This document shows, one piece after another, positions 1 through 7,107 of a stretch of DNA of 51,316 nt (the first letter of the stretch is position 1; the number at the start of each line of letters is the position of its first letter). The position numbers were made by a program, and so were the translations under genes. The stretch comes from a virus: IMG/VR virus record IMGVR_UViG_3300018077_000011, positions 1 to 51,316 of that record; one strand, given 5' to 3'. The notes beneath the pieces were generated by a model. That model saw nothing but the letters and a program-made list of their open reading frames with translations. It made no database searches and was not told where the DNA came from.

Positions 1-776
1 ACGGTTTCCTGCAAATCGCCAAAGTTATTCTTAAGTTGCGCTACCTGGCCAGCATAAGTCTTGACCTGCGCCGCCGCGCTGCCGCCGAATTCCTTGTTGA
101 GTTCTTCCAGGATGATTGCCTGCGCCCCGGCCACGTCGCCGGTCTCGACCAGCGTCTTGATCAACTCCTTCTGTTCGACGGTAAAGGAGACGCCTACCCG
201 CTGCAAGGCAGTGATCCCCCGGATCGGGTCATTGAGCGCCTTGCCGAGCTGGATCACGCCGCTGGAAACGTCCGTCTTCAGCGCCGTCGTCATATCTACC
301 ATCGCCGCCGTCGCAGCGGGGAAGGTTTCTTTTCCGATGTTGGTGAAGGTGAGAAGGAGATTGGCTCCGCTCTGGATAGCTTCATCCTCAAATGTCGAGA
401 GGCCCTGAAGCTCGTGCGACATCTTCGCAATCTCTTCAGCAGAGAGGCCCGCTGCTCCGCCGGTGGACTTGATCACGGCTTCGGTCTGGGCCATGACCTT
501 CTGCGCTTCGGCGGCGGCGTCAATGGAGCCCTTGAGAAAGGCAAGGCCGCCAGCAGCGATAGCTGCTGGTCCGAGATAGCGCGCGGCCGCCTTGCCGAGA
601 GAGTTGATGGCCTTGTCGGCCGCGCCCAGGCCGGTTGCAGCCGTACCCCCGGCGGTCCCGGAGGTACTGAGGTTCCCGTTTAGCTTCGAGATGTCATTCG
701 AGAGCGAAGATAGACCCTGCTTTGCCGCGTCGGTCTGCGCCTCGATAATCAGCCGCGCCAGAACTTCAGTCGTCAT
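1..776 (-). CDS. Tape-measure protein, N-terminal part (runs off the left edge)
   Basis: About 258 residues are visible and the reading frame is still open at base 1. The start overlaps the stop of the upstream chaperone frame in a TAATG arrangement. The protein is Ala/Gly/Gln-rich, with a hydrophobic Ala/Gly segment near residues 60-75 and helical, coiled-coil-like stretches (sheared-heptad Lys/Glu/Gln patterns). The text around residues 95-190 (an LSAEEI segment, then GANLLLTFTNIG) is typical of phage tail tape-measure or minor tail proteins that assemble inside the tail tube and set its length. Position directly after the frameshifted chaperone pair supports the call. The length cannot be given because the C-terminus lies outside the window. 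Confidence 0.9.
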   Translation of the reverse strand, partial: MTTEVLARLIIEAQTDAAKQGLSSLSNDISKLNGNLSTSGTAGGTAATGLGAADKAINSLGKAAARYLGPAAIAAGGLAFLKGSIDAAAEAQKVMAQTEAVIKSTGGAAGLSAEEIAKMSHELQGLSTFEDEAIQSGANLLLTFTNIGKETFPAATAAMVDMTTALKTDVSSGVIQLGKALNDPIRGITALQRVGVSFTVEQKELIKTLVETGDVAGAQAIILEELNKEFGGSAAAQVKTYAGQVAQLKNNFGDLQET

Positions 777-1129
777 TACAATCCCGATGTCCTTTCGGGG
801 CGCTTCAACTTCTCCGCCGTCTCACTGGCCCACTTCCACAGCTCAAGGTCCTTCTCGGAAGGCTTCACGCGCCCGCCCGATTCCAGGAATGCGATCACGT
901 TTGACAGCCGCTGCCGGAGATTGGCGGCCTGCACCGCCGGCATAATGCGGCTTTCGTCCTGGTTGTCCAGTTCATCGGGGGTCCATCCGAAATGCTCCCA
1001 CAGGTCCACCTCCATGAGTTCGGCGGGGTTCGCGCCGTCTGCGGCTACATGCTCGTAGACGGCGGCGATGAGTTTGGGCGGGGTCGGATCAGCGCCCCGC
1101 GGTGCTCGAAGAAGGCCCGCACGAGCCAC
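776..1129 (-). CDS. Tail assembly chaperone, gpT-like extension made by -1 frameshift
   Basis: This frame overlaps the end of the upstream 114-residue gene by 85 bases in the -1 frame and has no ribosome-binding site of its own. A canonical slippery heptamer CCCAAAC lies at 1072-1078 inside the overlap. A ribosome that slips there reads on through this frame to 776, giving a fusion of about 204 residues, as in the lambda gpG/gpGT arrangement. The extension is rich in charged helices (for example DLWEHFGWTPDEL and a Lys/Glu-rich tail). Tail assembly chaperones of this type bind the tape-measure protein during tail assembly and are absent from the virion. The adjacent tape-measure gene fits. 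Independent initiation at the in-frame ATG at 1129 is possible but less likely. Confidence 0.8.
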   Translation of the reverse strand: MARAGLLRAPRGADPTPPKLIAAVYEHVAADGANPAELMEVDLWEHFGWTPDELDNQDESRIMPAVQAANLRQRLSNVIAFLESGGRVKPSEKDLELWKWASETAEKLKRPERTSGL

Positions 1130-1389
1130 GAGGCGACAATCTCATCCACGTTGTCCAGAAGCGCCGCTTCCCGTTCCCCTGTCGGCAACGCCACTGGCTC
1201 CCCGTCCAGTCCGGTCACATTCCACTCGACTACGTATGGCAGAATGACCGGGAGCATCTGCTGGTCTGTGGTAAGTGGCTCAATCTCACGCCGCAGTTTG
1301 AACGGGTAGCCCCGGTCCTTGAAGCGGACCCAGGTCTCCGGGTATTCGGGTTGAGTGCAGTACAACCGGCCATCGCCAGTTCTGTCCAT
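1045..1389 (-). CDS. Tail assembly chaperone, gpG-like (zero-frame product)
   Basis: This 114-residue protein starts at an ATG preceded by a good Shine-Dalgarno sequence (AAGGAGGACTGAGCG before the start). Length, acidic middle part and position between the tail tube gene and the tape-measure gene match the first member of the frameshifted tail chaperone pair. The zero-frame stop is at 1045, shortly after the slippery heptamer. Sequence identity to known gpG proteins is not obvious by eye, so the call rests on gene order plus the slip site. Confidence 0.8.
   Translation of the reverse strand: MDRTGDGRLYCTQPEYPETWVRFKDRGYPFKLRREIEPLTTDQQMLPVILPYVVEWNVTGLDGEPVALPTGEREAALLDNVDEIVASWLVRAFFEHRGALIRPRPNSSPPSTSM
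1072..1078 (-). other. Programmed -1 ribosomal frameshift site CCCAAAC
   Basis: Read on the minus strand, the heptamer fits X XXY YYZ with zero-frame codons CCA and AAC. After slipping, the codons become CCC and AAA, leading into the gpT-like frame. It sits inside the overlap of the two chaperone frames and about 30 bases before the zero-frame stop, where such sites occur in long-tailed phages. Confidence 0.8.
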
Positions 1390-1407
1390 CGCTCAGTCCT
1401 CCTTCAT

Positions 1408-1477
1408 CAATGACAAATGAGCAAATGAACAAATGAGCAAAAATTTGTCATTTGTTCATTTATCATTTGTTCATTTA
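1408..1477. repeat. AT-rich TGACAAA/TGAGCAAA heptamer-octamer repeat forming an inverted repeat
   Basis: The gap between the tail tube gene and the chaperone gene consists of short direct repeats (AATGACAA, AATGAGCAA, AATGAACAA) followed by their reverse complements, so the two halves can pair. The same repeat family recurs at 11818-11892 and, shortened, at 41468-41492. Base composition differs sharply from the flanking genes. It looks like a spreading simple repeat. A role as an mRNA hairpin between genes is possible. Confidence 0.7.
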
Positions 1478-1900
1478 CTAGACCGTGCTCGCGCTCATAC
1501 TCCCGGCAGCCATCTCCATCGTAAACGCGGCTGCGACTGCACCGGCCAGCGGAGCCGTGACCTGGTACTGGTTCACCAGCATGCAGGCGGAATAGACCGG
1601 GCAGCCCGCCGTGCTTCCACCAGGCATAAACTTCATCAAGGTGATGGTTGAGCCGGACAGCAGGTCATCCATGATGTCGTCAATGTTTCCGGTGCCGGTA
1701 TTCCAGATAGCCGCTGCCGTCAGGGTCGCATCGCGAACGCCCGCGATGCGCTGGGTCGTGTCCTTACCAAACGTAGTCATGTCGGCATTGGCCCGCGTCC
1801 AGGACAGCACAATGTTGTTAAGGTCACCCGAGACGTTGCGGCTGGTTCCGGCGTTGTCCCAGATGTGAAGGATTGAGTTTCGTCCGAGTATCTGTGGCAT
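1478..1900 (-). CDS. Major tail (tube) protein
   Basis: This 140-residue protein begins MPQILGRNS and has alternating beta-type segments: a Leu/Val/Trp strand near 30, a Thr/Ala-rich strand near 58-70 and a C-terminal strand carrying FTMEMA. Small proteins of this size and pattern, placed just before the frameshifted chaperone pair, are the tail tube subunits of long non-contractile phage tails. It has a good ribosome-binding site (AAGGAGTAAATCGAA before ATG). Directly upstream lies a terminator-type hairpin with a U tract and, further up, an extended -10 promoter, so this highly expressed gene seems to have its own regulated leader. Confidence 0.75.
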   Translation of the reverse strand: MPQILGRNSILHIWDNAGTSRNVSGDLNNIVLSWTRANADMTTFGKDTTQRIAGVRDATLTAAAIWNTGTGNIDDIMDDLLSGSTITLMKFMPGGSTAGCPVYSACMLVNQYQVTAPLAGAVAAAFTMEMAAGSMSASTV

Positions 1901-1930
1901 TTCGATTTACTCCTTCCCCGCAAGGGGAAA

Positions 1931-1969
1931 ACAAAAAGCCGCCGATTCTCTACCTTGAGAATCGGCGGC
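1931..1969 (-). terminator. Intrinsic terminator/attenuator directly upstream of the tail tube gene
   Basis: Arms 1938-1950 and 1957-1969 form a perfect 13-bp stem with a six-base loop. On the minus strand the stem is followed by TTTTTGTTTTCCCC. The tail tube start codon lies only about 30 bases further on, too close for another promoter in between. It therefore acts either as an attenuator or as a partial terminator for upstream genes. Confidence 0.85.
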
Positions 1970-2005
1970 ACGTTCGCCAGTTTGCCCGCCCGTGGCAGGC
2001 CGTGC
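1968..2005 (-). promoter_or_regulatory. Structured leader with hairpin and ACTGGC motif
   Basis: Bases 1984-2000 form a 7-bp hairpin with a three-base loop. It is enclosed by a GCACG/CGTGC pairing (2001-2005 with 1968-1972). The unpaired strand carries AAACTGGCGAA (ACTGGC is 1981-1976 on the minus strand). The enclosing stem shares two bases with the following terminator stem. The same order of elements occurs at 22.0 kb and, in a looser form, at 15.94 kb. Confidence 0.6.
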
Positions 2006-2024
2006 GTTTCCTTACAGTACGCTT

Positions 2025-2033
2025 ATTATATCA
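2025..2033 (-). promoter_or_regulatory. Extended -10 promoter (TGATATAAT) for the tail tube leader
   Basis: On the minus strand TGA-TATAAT gives a perfect -10 box (2025-2030) with an extended TGN motif. No good -35 box is visible at 16-18 bp, as is common for extended -10 promoters. Predicted transcription would start near 2018, just before the structured leader. The promoter sits in the space after the end of the upstream tail gene and near its stop codon. Confidence 0.55.
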
Positions 2034-2038
2034 GACTA

Positions 2039-2476
2039 TCAGAGTTCTTCAGCGATAACGTCCCACTCCACCGGCGCCCACACGGCCCCGCCCATCTCTA
2101 CCGCCACGTTCGGATCAAAAGACAGCCGCGTGAGCGCCGCACCGCAAGCCGAGCCATTCAGGGAATCGTCCTTCGAGATGGTGCTGAAAAGGTCATCATG
2201 CCCCTGCCACACGAGCGAGAGAAGGCGCTGCGGGTCGCCGGTGTCCTTGATATACAGCGCGCCGGTGATCTTCCAGTAGCGGTGATAGTTGCGGGCATTG
2301 AATGAGCCGAGCCGGTCGGGTTCGATGCGGCTGTCGCGGCCCGGAAAAAACACCAGCGCGCTCCCGCTCACATGTTCAAGCGGATCAAACGAACACGTAC
2401 TGATCTCGTTTGCGGCAAAAGGTCCGCATGTAGTCAGGAGTGAGAAAAGCCCATTTCTGATTGTTGCCAGCGACAT
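2039..2476 (-). CDS. Tail terminator/tail completion protein
   Basis: This 145-residue protein begins MSLATIRNGLFSLL. Its N-terminal helix followed by beta strands resembles tail-terminator (gpU-like) or related minor tail proteins that cap the tail tube. Gene order (gp10-like gene, this gene, tail tube, chaperones, tape measure) supports the role. The start has an AAGGAAATCT ribosome-binding site that overlaps the end of the homing endonuclease gene just upstream, so the endonuclease insertion has kept translation of this gene intact. The call is by size, position and general fold pattern rather than motif. Confidence 0.6.
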   Translation of the reverse strand: MSLATIRNGLFSLLTTCGPFAANEISTCSFDPLEHVSGSALVFFPGRDSRIEPDRLGSFNARNYHRYWKITGALYIKDTGDPQRLLSLVWQGHDDLFSTISKDDSLNGSACGAALTRLSFDPNVAVEMGGAVWAPVEWDVIAEEL

Positions 2477-2484
2477 AGATTTCC

Positions 2485-3309
2485 TTACTTTCTTGTCTTC
2501 CCTTTGACGGCATTCTTATTGCCTTTCATTTGTTTACTTCTCAGGAGGCGAGCCGCCATTCCCTCTGGTCCATCCCAATATGCCTTACTTTTCAGGCCAA
2601 GTTTTCTTTTGTGTTCTTCGCTGAGCCTTCTGCCTTTGCGGGCCAGACTCATTTTTTGTCGAGACACATCGGTATGCTTTCGACCCTTCCAGGCAAGACC
2701 AAATGTCCTTCGGGTCTCTTCGCTGAATTGTCGCCCCCGTAATGCCAGGCTGATTTTCTGTTTTTGCTCTTCACTCATCTTCTGGCCCTTGTGAGCCAGG
2801 CCTATCTTGCGTTTTGTCTCTTCAGAATACTTTCGGCCAACGCAACGCTTGTGTCCTTTCGTGCTTTCACTGAGTTTGTTGCGTTGCTCTTCAGTAAGCG
2901 TTCTGCCAGTATTTGCCCGACGAATCCTGGCTTTACTTTCTTCGCTATGTTTCATCCCCCTGTGTGAAAGGCTTATTTTCCGGCGTACTTCATCTGTCAT
3001 TTGCCCGCCAGTACCACCCTCACGCCCATTGGTCAATCTGATCCCTTTAGACTGAAAGTGCCCGATCCATAATCGCTCTGCCTCCTGCCATTGTGTCTCT
3101 GGCACCTCCTCAAGAATAATTAGCTGTGGCTTTAACCCCTGCCGTTGAAGGTATTCAATCCAGTTACACTTATGGTTCTTTCTACGCTCATATAAGTGAA
3201 TACGATAGCGTTCCTGTAAATCCTTTGTCTTACCGACATACCGTACTTCCTGAGTTCTCGGATCAATCAGGCCGTATATATACACCTTCCTGTCAAGCTC
3301 TCGCTCCAT
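2485..3309 (-). CDS. GIY-YIG homing endonuclease with many NUMOD3 repeats
   Basis: The N-terminal domain (about residues 8-90) shows YIYGLID and VRYVGKT, the GIY-YIG signature, followed by an Arg and a Glu region typical of the nuclease fold. The rest (about 100-260) consists of seven or so short repeats of the form SEETKRKIGLAHKG, which are NUMOD3-type DNA-binding modules. The start at 3309 (MERELDRK) is preferred over an upstream start at 3345, because the latter runs into a divergent promoter. It lies between two tail genes and is AT-richer than its neighbours, as expected for a mobile endonuclease. It is free-standing: no gene is split and no intron core is visible. Confidence 0.9.
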   Translation of the reverse strand: MERELDRKVYIYGLIDPRTQEVRYVGKTKDLQERYRIHLYERRKNHKCNWIEYLQRQGLKPQLIILEEVPETQWQEAERLWIGHFQSKGIRLTNGREGGTGGQMTDEVRRKISLSHRGMKHSEESKARIRRANTGRTLTEEQRNKLSESTKGHKRCVGRKYSEETKRKIGLAHKGQKMSEEQKQKISLALRGRQFSEETRRTFGLAWKGRKHTDVSRQKMSLARKGRRLSEEHKRKLGLKSKAYWDGPEGMAARLLRSKQMKGNKNAVKGKTRK

Positions 3310-3310
3310 G

Positions 3311-3338
3311 TTGACAATTGTACCGCATGTGGTACTAT
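3311..3338 (+). promoter_or_regulatory. Rightward promoter with palindromic operator
   Basis: TTGACA (3311-3316) and TACTAT (3333-3338) are separated by 16 bp. The spacer is filled by the near-perfect palindrome GTACCGCATGTGGTAC (3320-3335). A Shine-Dalgarno sequence AAGGAGG follows before the HTH gene start at 3359. The operator position suggests that the HTH protein represses its own transcription, and it also overlaps the leader of the divergent endonuclease gene. Confidence 0.6.
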
Positions 3339-3358
3339 TCGTCAAGGAGGATCAGGCC

Positions 3359-3535
3359 ATGAAACTATACACTACTGCCGAAGCCGCTACCGTTCTGGGT
3401 GTAAAGCGAGATACAATCAAGCAGTACATCCGGCGTAACCTTATCCCTGCTACAAAGCGGGGTAGAGACTGGTTTATAAGCTCCTCTGAGTTGGAAAAGT
3501 TCAAACGCAATCGCCGTAAGGTTGGCAGACCTTAA
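3359..3535 (+). CDS. Small HTH (MerR/excisionase-type) DNA-binding protein
   Basis: This 58-residue protein starts MKLYTTAEAA with an AAGGAGG ribosome-binding site. The pattern TTAEAATVLGV - DTIKQYIRRNLIPATKRG - WFISSSELEKF is the winged HTH of the HTH_17/excisionase family. It is rightward, head-to-head with the GIY-YIG endonuclease gene and tail-to-tail with a tail gene. Both genes together look like a small inserted cassette of about 1.05 kb. A role as repressor of the endonuclease is inferred from the palindrome between the two genes. The alternative, an excisionase, is less likely because no integrase is nearby. Confidence 0.8.
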   Translation: MKLYTTAEAATVLGVKRDTIKQYIRRNLIPATKRGRDWFISSSELEKFKRNRRKVGRP

Positions 3536-3537
3536 GC

Positions 3538-4038
3538 TCATCCCGTCGGAATATCCGGTCCCAGCGCGCCTTCCGCAATCCGGGTGACAATCTCTCCCGC
3601 CGTCTTTCCCAGTTGCGGCCCACTGGTATCCATCGTCTCTTGCAAGAACGGGTACGCTTTCACTCCGCGCGTACGGATCGCGTACCACACCGGGAATGCG
3701 GGCAGGCCGCGGAAGTCGGACCACCTCTTGATCGGCGCCCACGGCGCATTCGGGATGGGCCGCGTTCCGAGCTCCAGGATCAGCCCGGCATCATAGGCCC
3801 CGCGCTTTGCCGTGGGGCCGATTGTTACCTGCTGTTGCGCCCCATCGTACTGCGAAATGAGCGACTGCGAGAGCGCGCCGGTATAGCGGTGCGGCCCTAC
3901 AACAACCCGCATATTCTCTTTGACCACAATACCAAGAGCCCTCATCGGCCCCTCGATGACGCGCGGCAGCCATGTGGGAAAAGTCCGCAGCCGCTCTTCT
4001 ATGCGCTGCAACACCGGATCGAGTGTTATCTTCAGCAT
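3538..4038 (-). CDS. HK97 gp10-like minor tail/tail completion protein
   Basis: This 166-residue protein has an N-terminal helix followed by MRVVVGPHRYTGALSQSL. The YTG-L-S element and the later LELGTRPIPNAPW segment are typical of the HK97 gp10 / tail component family that joins head and tail. The C-terminal PFLQETM helix also fits. It overlaps the upstream glycosyltransferase gene by seven bases, so the two are translated together. The downstream neighbour was separated from it by the endonuclease/HTH cassette. Confidence 0.75.
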   Translation of the reverse strand: MLKITLDPVLQRIEERLRTFPTWLPRVIEGPMRALGIVVKENMRVVVGPHRYTGALSQSLISQYDGAQQQVTIGPTAKRGAYDAGLILELGTRPIPNAPWAPIKRWSDFRGLPAFPVWYAIRTRGVKAYPFLQETMDTSGPQLGKTAGEIVTRIAEGALGPDIPTG

Positions 4039-5255
4039 ACAACTCTCCCAACAAACTCCGTAATCCGCTCTGCCGCCCCGCCGTCCGGGTGGGCAGCGTT
4101 GTAATACCCGATGAAGTCCTGCCAGCGGGGATCACCGTTGCTCTCCACGGCCAGCTTTGCCATCTCTGGAAGACCGTCAATTTCGCACCGGAATGGCAGT
4201 TCATGGGCATAGTCGAAACCAGCCGTCCGCATGTAGACTGAAGGAGTGCCCATGATAGCCGAGACCAGGCAGCCGTTGGACGGGCTGAGCTTGACATACA
4301 GGTCCGCCGCCCGCAGTATCAGGTGGAAGTGCTGGCGTGTCACCAGCCCCGGCAGACCGGCGTCTCGCAGCGCCTGAGCATAGACTTCCTGATTGGCCGG
4401 GTTTTCGTTGGGGTGCATGGTGATGAGAAGCACCGCCTTCCATTCCTGAGCCAGCTTCAAGGCGGCCTGCAATGCGGCGTTCTCTTCGTCTTCGAAGCCG
4501 CCGCGCAGGGCTGTGGTCTGGCTCCAGGTCGTACCGTAGGCAATCACCCGCTCATTCACAATCGCCAGCGCCTGCCGTGCCTCCGCCTTATCGGGCAGAT
4601 ACATCGTATACAGATCATCCCACTGCGGCGCGCCGGTGATTTCCATGAGGCCCCGGAAGTCCTGGCGGCGGTACCAGTCAGCCATATATGGCCCCGAGGC
4701 GGCGATGAACTCCGCGCGGGTCTCGCGGTGAATGTCCGGGCCAGCGTCGTCCAGCAGGTGACAGGGCGCGTGCGGCACATGCACCGTCGGCAACCCGCGC
4801 GCCCGGAAGAAGCCGACGATGGAGCGCGCGGAAGGCGTAACGTCCTCATGCACGACTGTCCCGACCGGGGAATGGGTTTTCGTCAGGTTCTCCAGCGCTG
4901 CCAGCCGCGTGACTTCTTCCCGCAGGTGATGATGGATATACCCGGCCCACCAGCGGTCCAGCTCCGCGCTGAGTTCTTTCACCGTTCCTACGCCCGGCAT
5001 GTCACAGAACCGCGCCCGGATCTCCGGCATGTTGTTGACCACGTTTGCGGCCAGGCGCGTGGCTTCGTTGGAAGCGTTTTCCTGCACGTCGGCGTCGGCA
5101 AACTGCGCCAGGCTCATGACGTTCTCGATGCCGCTTTCAGTAGCCACCCGCGCCGCGCCGGGATCGGCAAATGCCAGCCGGTATTTCTTTGACAGCGGCT
5201 CCCACAGCGCGCCGGTCGTGGGGCCGCCGGAAATGAACAGGACGGGTATGGTCAC
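4032..5255 (-). CDS. Glycosyltransferase-like protein (GT-B fold) in the tail gene cluster
   Basis: This 407-residue protein uses a GTG start overlapping the previous stop (GTGA). The N-terminal half contains FISGGPTTG and a THSPVGTVVHEDVTPSARS segment followed by GLPTVHVPHAP. The C-terminal half contains LLITMHPNENP and SPSNGCLVSAIMGTPSVYMR, the donor-binding type of motif found in GT-B glycosyltransferases and capsule/teichoic-acid polymerases. It is likely cytoplasmic, with no membrane segment. It lies between a head-tail connector gene and a gp10-like gene, in the late operon, suggesting that it glycosylates virion proteins. A UDP-sugar epimerase of the same fold cannot be excluded. Confidence 0.6.
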   Translation of the reverse strand: MTIPVLFISGGPTTGALWEPLSKKYRLAFADPGAARVATESGIENVMSLAQFADADVQENASNEATRLAANVVNNMPEIRARFCDMPGVGTVKELSAELDRWWAGYIHHHLREEVTRLAALENLTKTHSPVGTVVHEDVTPSARSIVGFFRARGLPTVHVPHAPCHLLDDAGPDIHRETRAEFIAASGPYMADWYRRQDFRGLMEITGAPQWDDLYTMYLPDKAEARQALAIVNERVIAYGTTWSQTTALRGGFEDEENAALQAALKLAQEWKAVLLITMHPNENPANQEVYAQALRDAGLPGLVTRQHFHLILRAADLYVKLSPSNGCLVSAIMGTPSVYMRTAGFDYAHELPFRCEIDGLPEMAKLAVESNGDPRWQDFIGYYNAAHPDGGAAERITEFVGRVVC

Positions 5256-5536
5256 GGCGTCAATATATCCCCTGCTACAGCGTCGGAAGGCCCTTCAGGG
5301 GGTACAGGGTCTTTTGATACCCCATTGTTTCTGTCCCTTACCAGCAGCCGCCCGATTACCCGCAACACATCGTAGGTCATGCCGTCACCCAGGTCTACCC
5401 CGGCGTATTCCAGCCCCAGTCCTTCGTACCATTCATGGGCGATGCGGGAATGGGCCGTTTCCAGATCGTCGGCAGGTCTAATCCCTGTGGATTTTGCCCA
5501 GGCATCAGCTATCTGAAACTCAATGCCAATCGGCAT
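5252..5536 (-). CDS. Hypothetical protein between two glycosyltransferases
   Basis: This 94-residue acidic protein starting MPIGIEF is not recognised. It contains AHEWYEGLGLEYAG and DVLRVIGRLLVRDR. The start at 5536 is chosen because the longer frame overlaps the upstream glycosyltransferase gene by almost 190 bases. No strong ribosome-binding site is seen. The stop overlaps the next start. An accessory role to the neighbouring transferases is only inferred from position. Confidence 0.5.
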   Translation of the reverse strand: MPIGIEFQIADAWAKSTGIRPADDLETAHSRIAHEWYEGLGLEYAGVDLGDGMTYDVLRVIGRLLVRDRNNGVSKDPVPPEGPSDAVAGDILTP

Positions 5537-5553
5537 AGTCAAGGTAGTTGTGT

Positions 5554-6849
5554 TCACGCCGGTACAATCCCGATCTGCTCCACCACGGGAGCTGTAGCTT
5601 GTGCGACATACGTAATCTCTGGCAGTCGGTGGCCGCCCCGGATATGTTTCGCAGTCATGATGCGTCCCATAATTTCCCCGTAGTTCTCGATATTTCCTTC
5701 CAGCGTGATCTTCTTCAGTGCCCAGCGCCGCCGCTCCCATGCCTGTTGCTTCTCGTAGGCCAGGCGCTCTATCATGTTATCCAGCGCCGCAAACCAGGCA
5801 TCGGGCGTGTTCTCTACCAGCTTCCCCCAGCGTGCCAGGTCCTGATAGGGCAGGCAGCGGCTCCCTACCCACGGCACGCCGGCGGTCAGGTACTCCGCAC
5901 CCTTGAGCCAACTTCGCCGCTCATCGTAGCCGCAGACCGGCGCGCCCTCGCGCCACGGCGGGTCAAGCGGGCGGGTATCCAGCGGGGCGAGGCCAATGTC
6001 GAAGGTCGCCACAACCTGCGGCCAGTGATCTGGCCGCACGCCCACCTGCCGGATCACCCGCTCGCCATACCGAGAGAGCCAGGTATCCAGCCTTCCTTCG
6101 TGTCCACAGAACTTGAGCCGCGCCTGCGGGTATTTCTCAAATACCCGGTCCAGGGCTTCCATGATCCCCGAAAAGAGCCACGAGTCCACATGGCTGATGG
6201 AGCCACCCCAGCCAAGCGTGATCCAGCCTTCCGAGTTCTCGCGGGGCTTTGCGCTGAGCACCGGGTCAGAGCCGTTCGCTTCATAACCAAACTCATAATC
6301 CGGCGCGCCGCCGGGCTTCTGGCCCAGGCTCTCGTACCACTTCCGCCGGGTCCAGTTGGGAAGCCAGTAGCCGGGGACGATATGTTCCCAGTCCTTCAGG
6401 ATGACCTTGCTGGGGCTGGTCAGGGCATCGGCGTGCTTCATCCCTTCGGTGAGTGCCCCTGTCGGTTCCGGGTTGAGTTCCGGCAAGTTGCGTATCCAGT
6501 AGTCGTATGCCGGGTTGGACGGCGGCAGGTCGGGGTAGTGGTCGTCGAGGTCCACTGTGATCGTCTTGCCAATCGCGCGAAAGTAGTCCATTGCATCCCA
6601 GACTTCCGGCACGAGCACGTTGCGTTGGAACACAATCACGTCTGCAAGTCCTAACTGCTTTTGAACTTGCGGGTGCTTCCAGTTCAAGGCCGTCGCCATC
6701 TGGAAGAGACGGCCCCGGTGCGATGACGTTCCCGCCTCATGCGCTGCGTTCAATGCGTCTGAGGGGATTTTTGCGCGCCATTCTGAGCAATTCCATTCCG
6801 AGGGCGAGTCGGCATAAAGCCAGATGATATACAGGCCCTTGCGTTTCAT
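5554..6849 (-). CDS. Glycosyltransferase family 4-like protein (GT-B fold)
   Basis: This 431-residue protein starts at MKRKGLYIIW with a strong ribosome-binding site (GGAGGGGGATTA). Visible elements are TVDLDDHYPDLPPSNPAY, DALTSPSKVI, TLGWGGSISHVDSW, a FCGHEG segment and, near the C-terminus, RRSWLKGAEYLTAGVPWVGS. The sequence of Asp-rich acceptor side, GWGGS and the Lys/Glu-containing donor site (WLKGAEYLTAGVP) is typical of GT4-like glycosyltransferases in phages and glycan clusters. It belongs to the late structural operon. Donor and acceptor are unknown. A nonulosonic acid made by the upstream gene cluster is a reasonable candidate donor. Confidence 0.75.
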   Translation of the reverse strand: MKRKGLYIIWLYADSPSEWNCSEWRAKIPSDALNAAHEAGTSSHRGRLFQMATALNWKHPQVQKQLGLADVIVFQRNVLVPEVWDAMDYFRAIGKTITVDLDDHYPDLPPSNPAYDYWIRNLPELNPEPTGALTEGMKHADALTSPSKVILKDWEHIVPGYWLPNWTRRKWYESLGQKPGGAPDYEFGYEANGSDPVLSAKPRENSEGWITLGWGGSISHVDSWLFSGIMEALDRVFEKYPQARLKFCGHEGRLDTWLSRYGERVIRQVGVRPDHWPQVVATFDIGLAPLDTRPLDPPWREGAPVCGYDERRSWLKGAEYLTAGVPWVGSRCLPYQDLARWGKLVENTPDAWFAALDNMIERLAYEKQQAWERRRWALKKITLEGNIENYGEIMGRIMTAKHIRGGHRLPEITYVAQATAPVVEQIGIVPA

Positions 6850-6876
6850 TAATCCCCCTCCAGCAATTGCCATCGG

Positions 6877-7098
6877 CTATTCTGCTTTCTTCCCCTTCGC
6901 GGCTTTTTTTTCCACTTCGCTCTCCCGCACGACCAGCAGCCGGTCATCCTGATACACGACCAGTTGCCACCACTCCTGCGGGCAGGCGGCAAGCCAGGCC
7001 ACGGCCTCATCCTGTGAGCCGTGCGCGGACAGGTAGTCGGCCATTCCGCCCTGCGGCTCCGTACCGCCAAACAGGTGATAGGGTTTGAGTGCCATCAT
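6877..7098 (-). CDS. Hypothetical small protein
   Basis: This 73-residue protein is unrecognised. The start MMALKPYHLFGG has an AAGGAGAA site right before it. Trp-rich middle (WLAACPQEWWQLVVY) and Lys-rich end (a KKAAKGKKAE tail). It lies between the connector gene and the glycosyltransferase genes in the late operon. Confidence 0.6.
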   Translation of the reverse strand: MMALKPYHLFGGTEPQGGMADYLSAHGSQDEAVAWLAACPQEWWQLVVYQDDRLLVVRESEVEKKAAKGKKAE

Positions 7099-7107
7099 TT
7101 CTCCTTC

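Noticed and set aside
4323-5192. Plus-strand open frame of 289 codons opposite the first glycosyltransferase-like gene
   Set aside because: A shadow frame caused by GC-rich codon bias; the opposite strand encodes the consistent protein.
5548-6654. Long plus-strand open frame (368 codons) opposite the GT4-like gene
   Set aside because: It has Arg/Pro-rich, family-free text and no ribosome-binding site; the minus strand shows clear glycosyltransferase motifs and correct neighbour overlaps.
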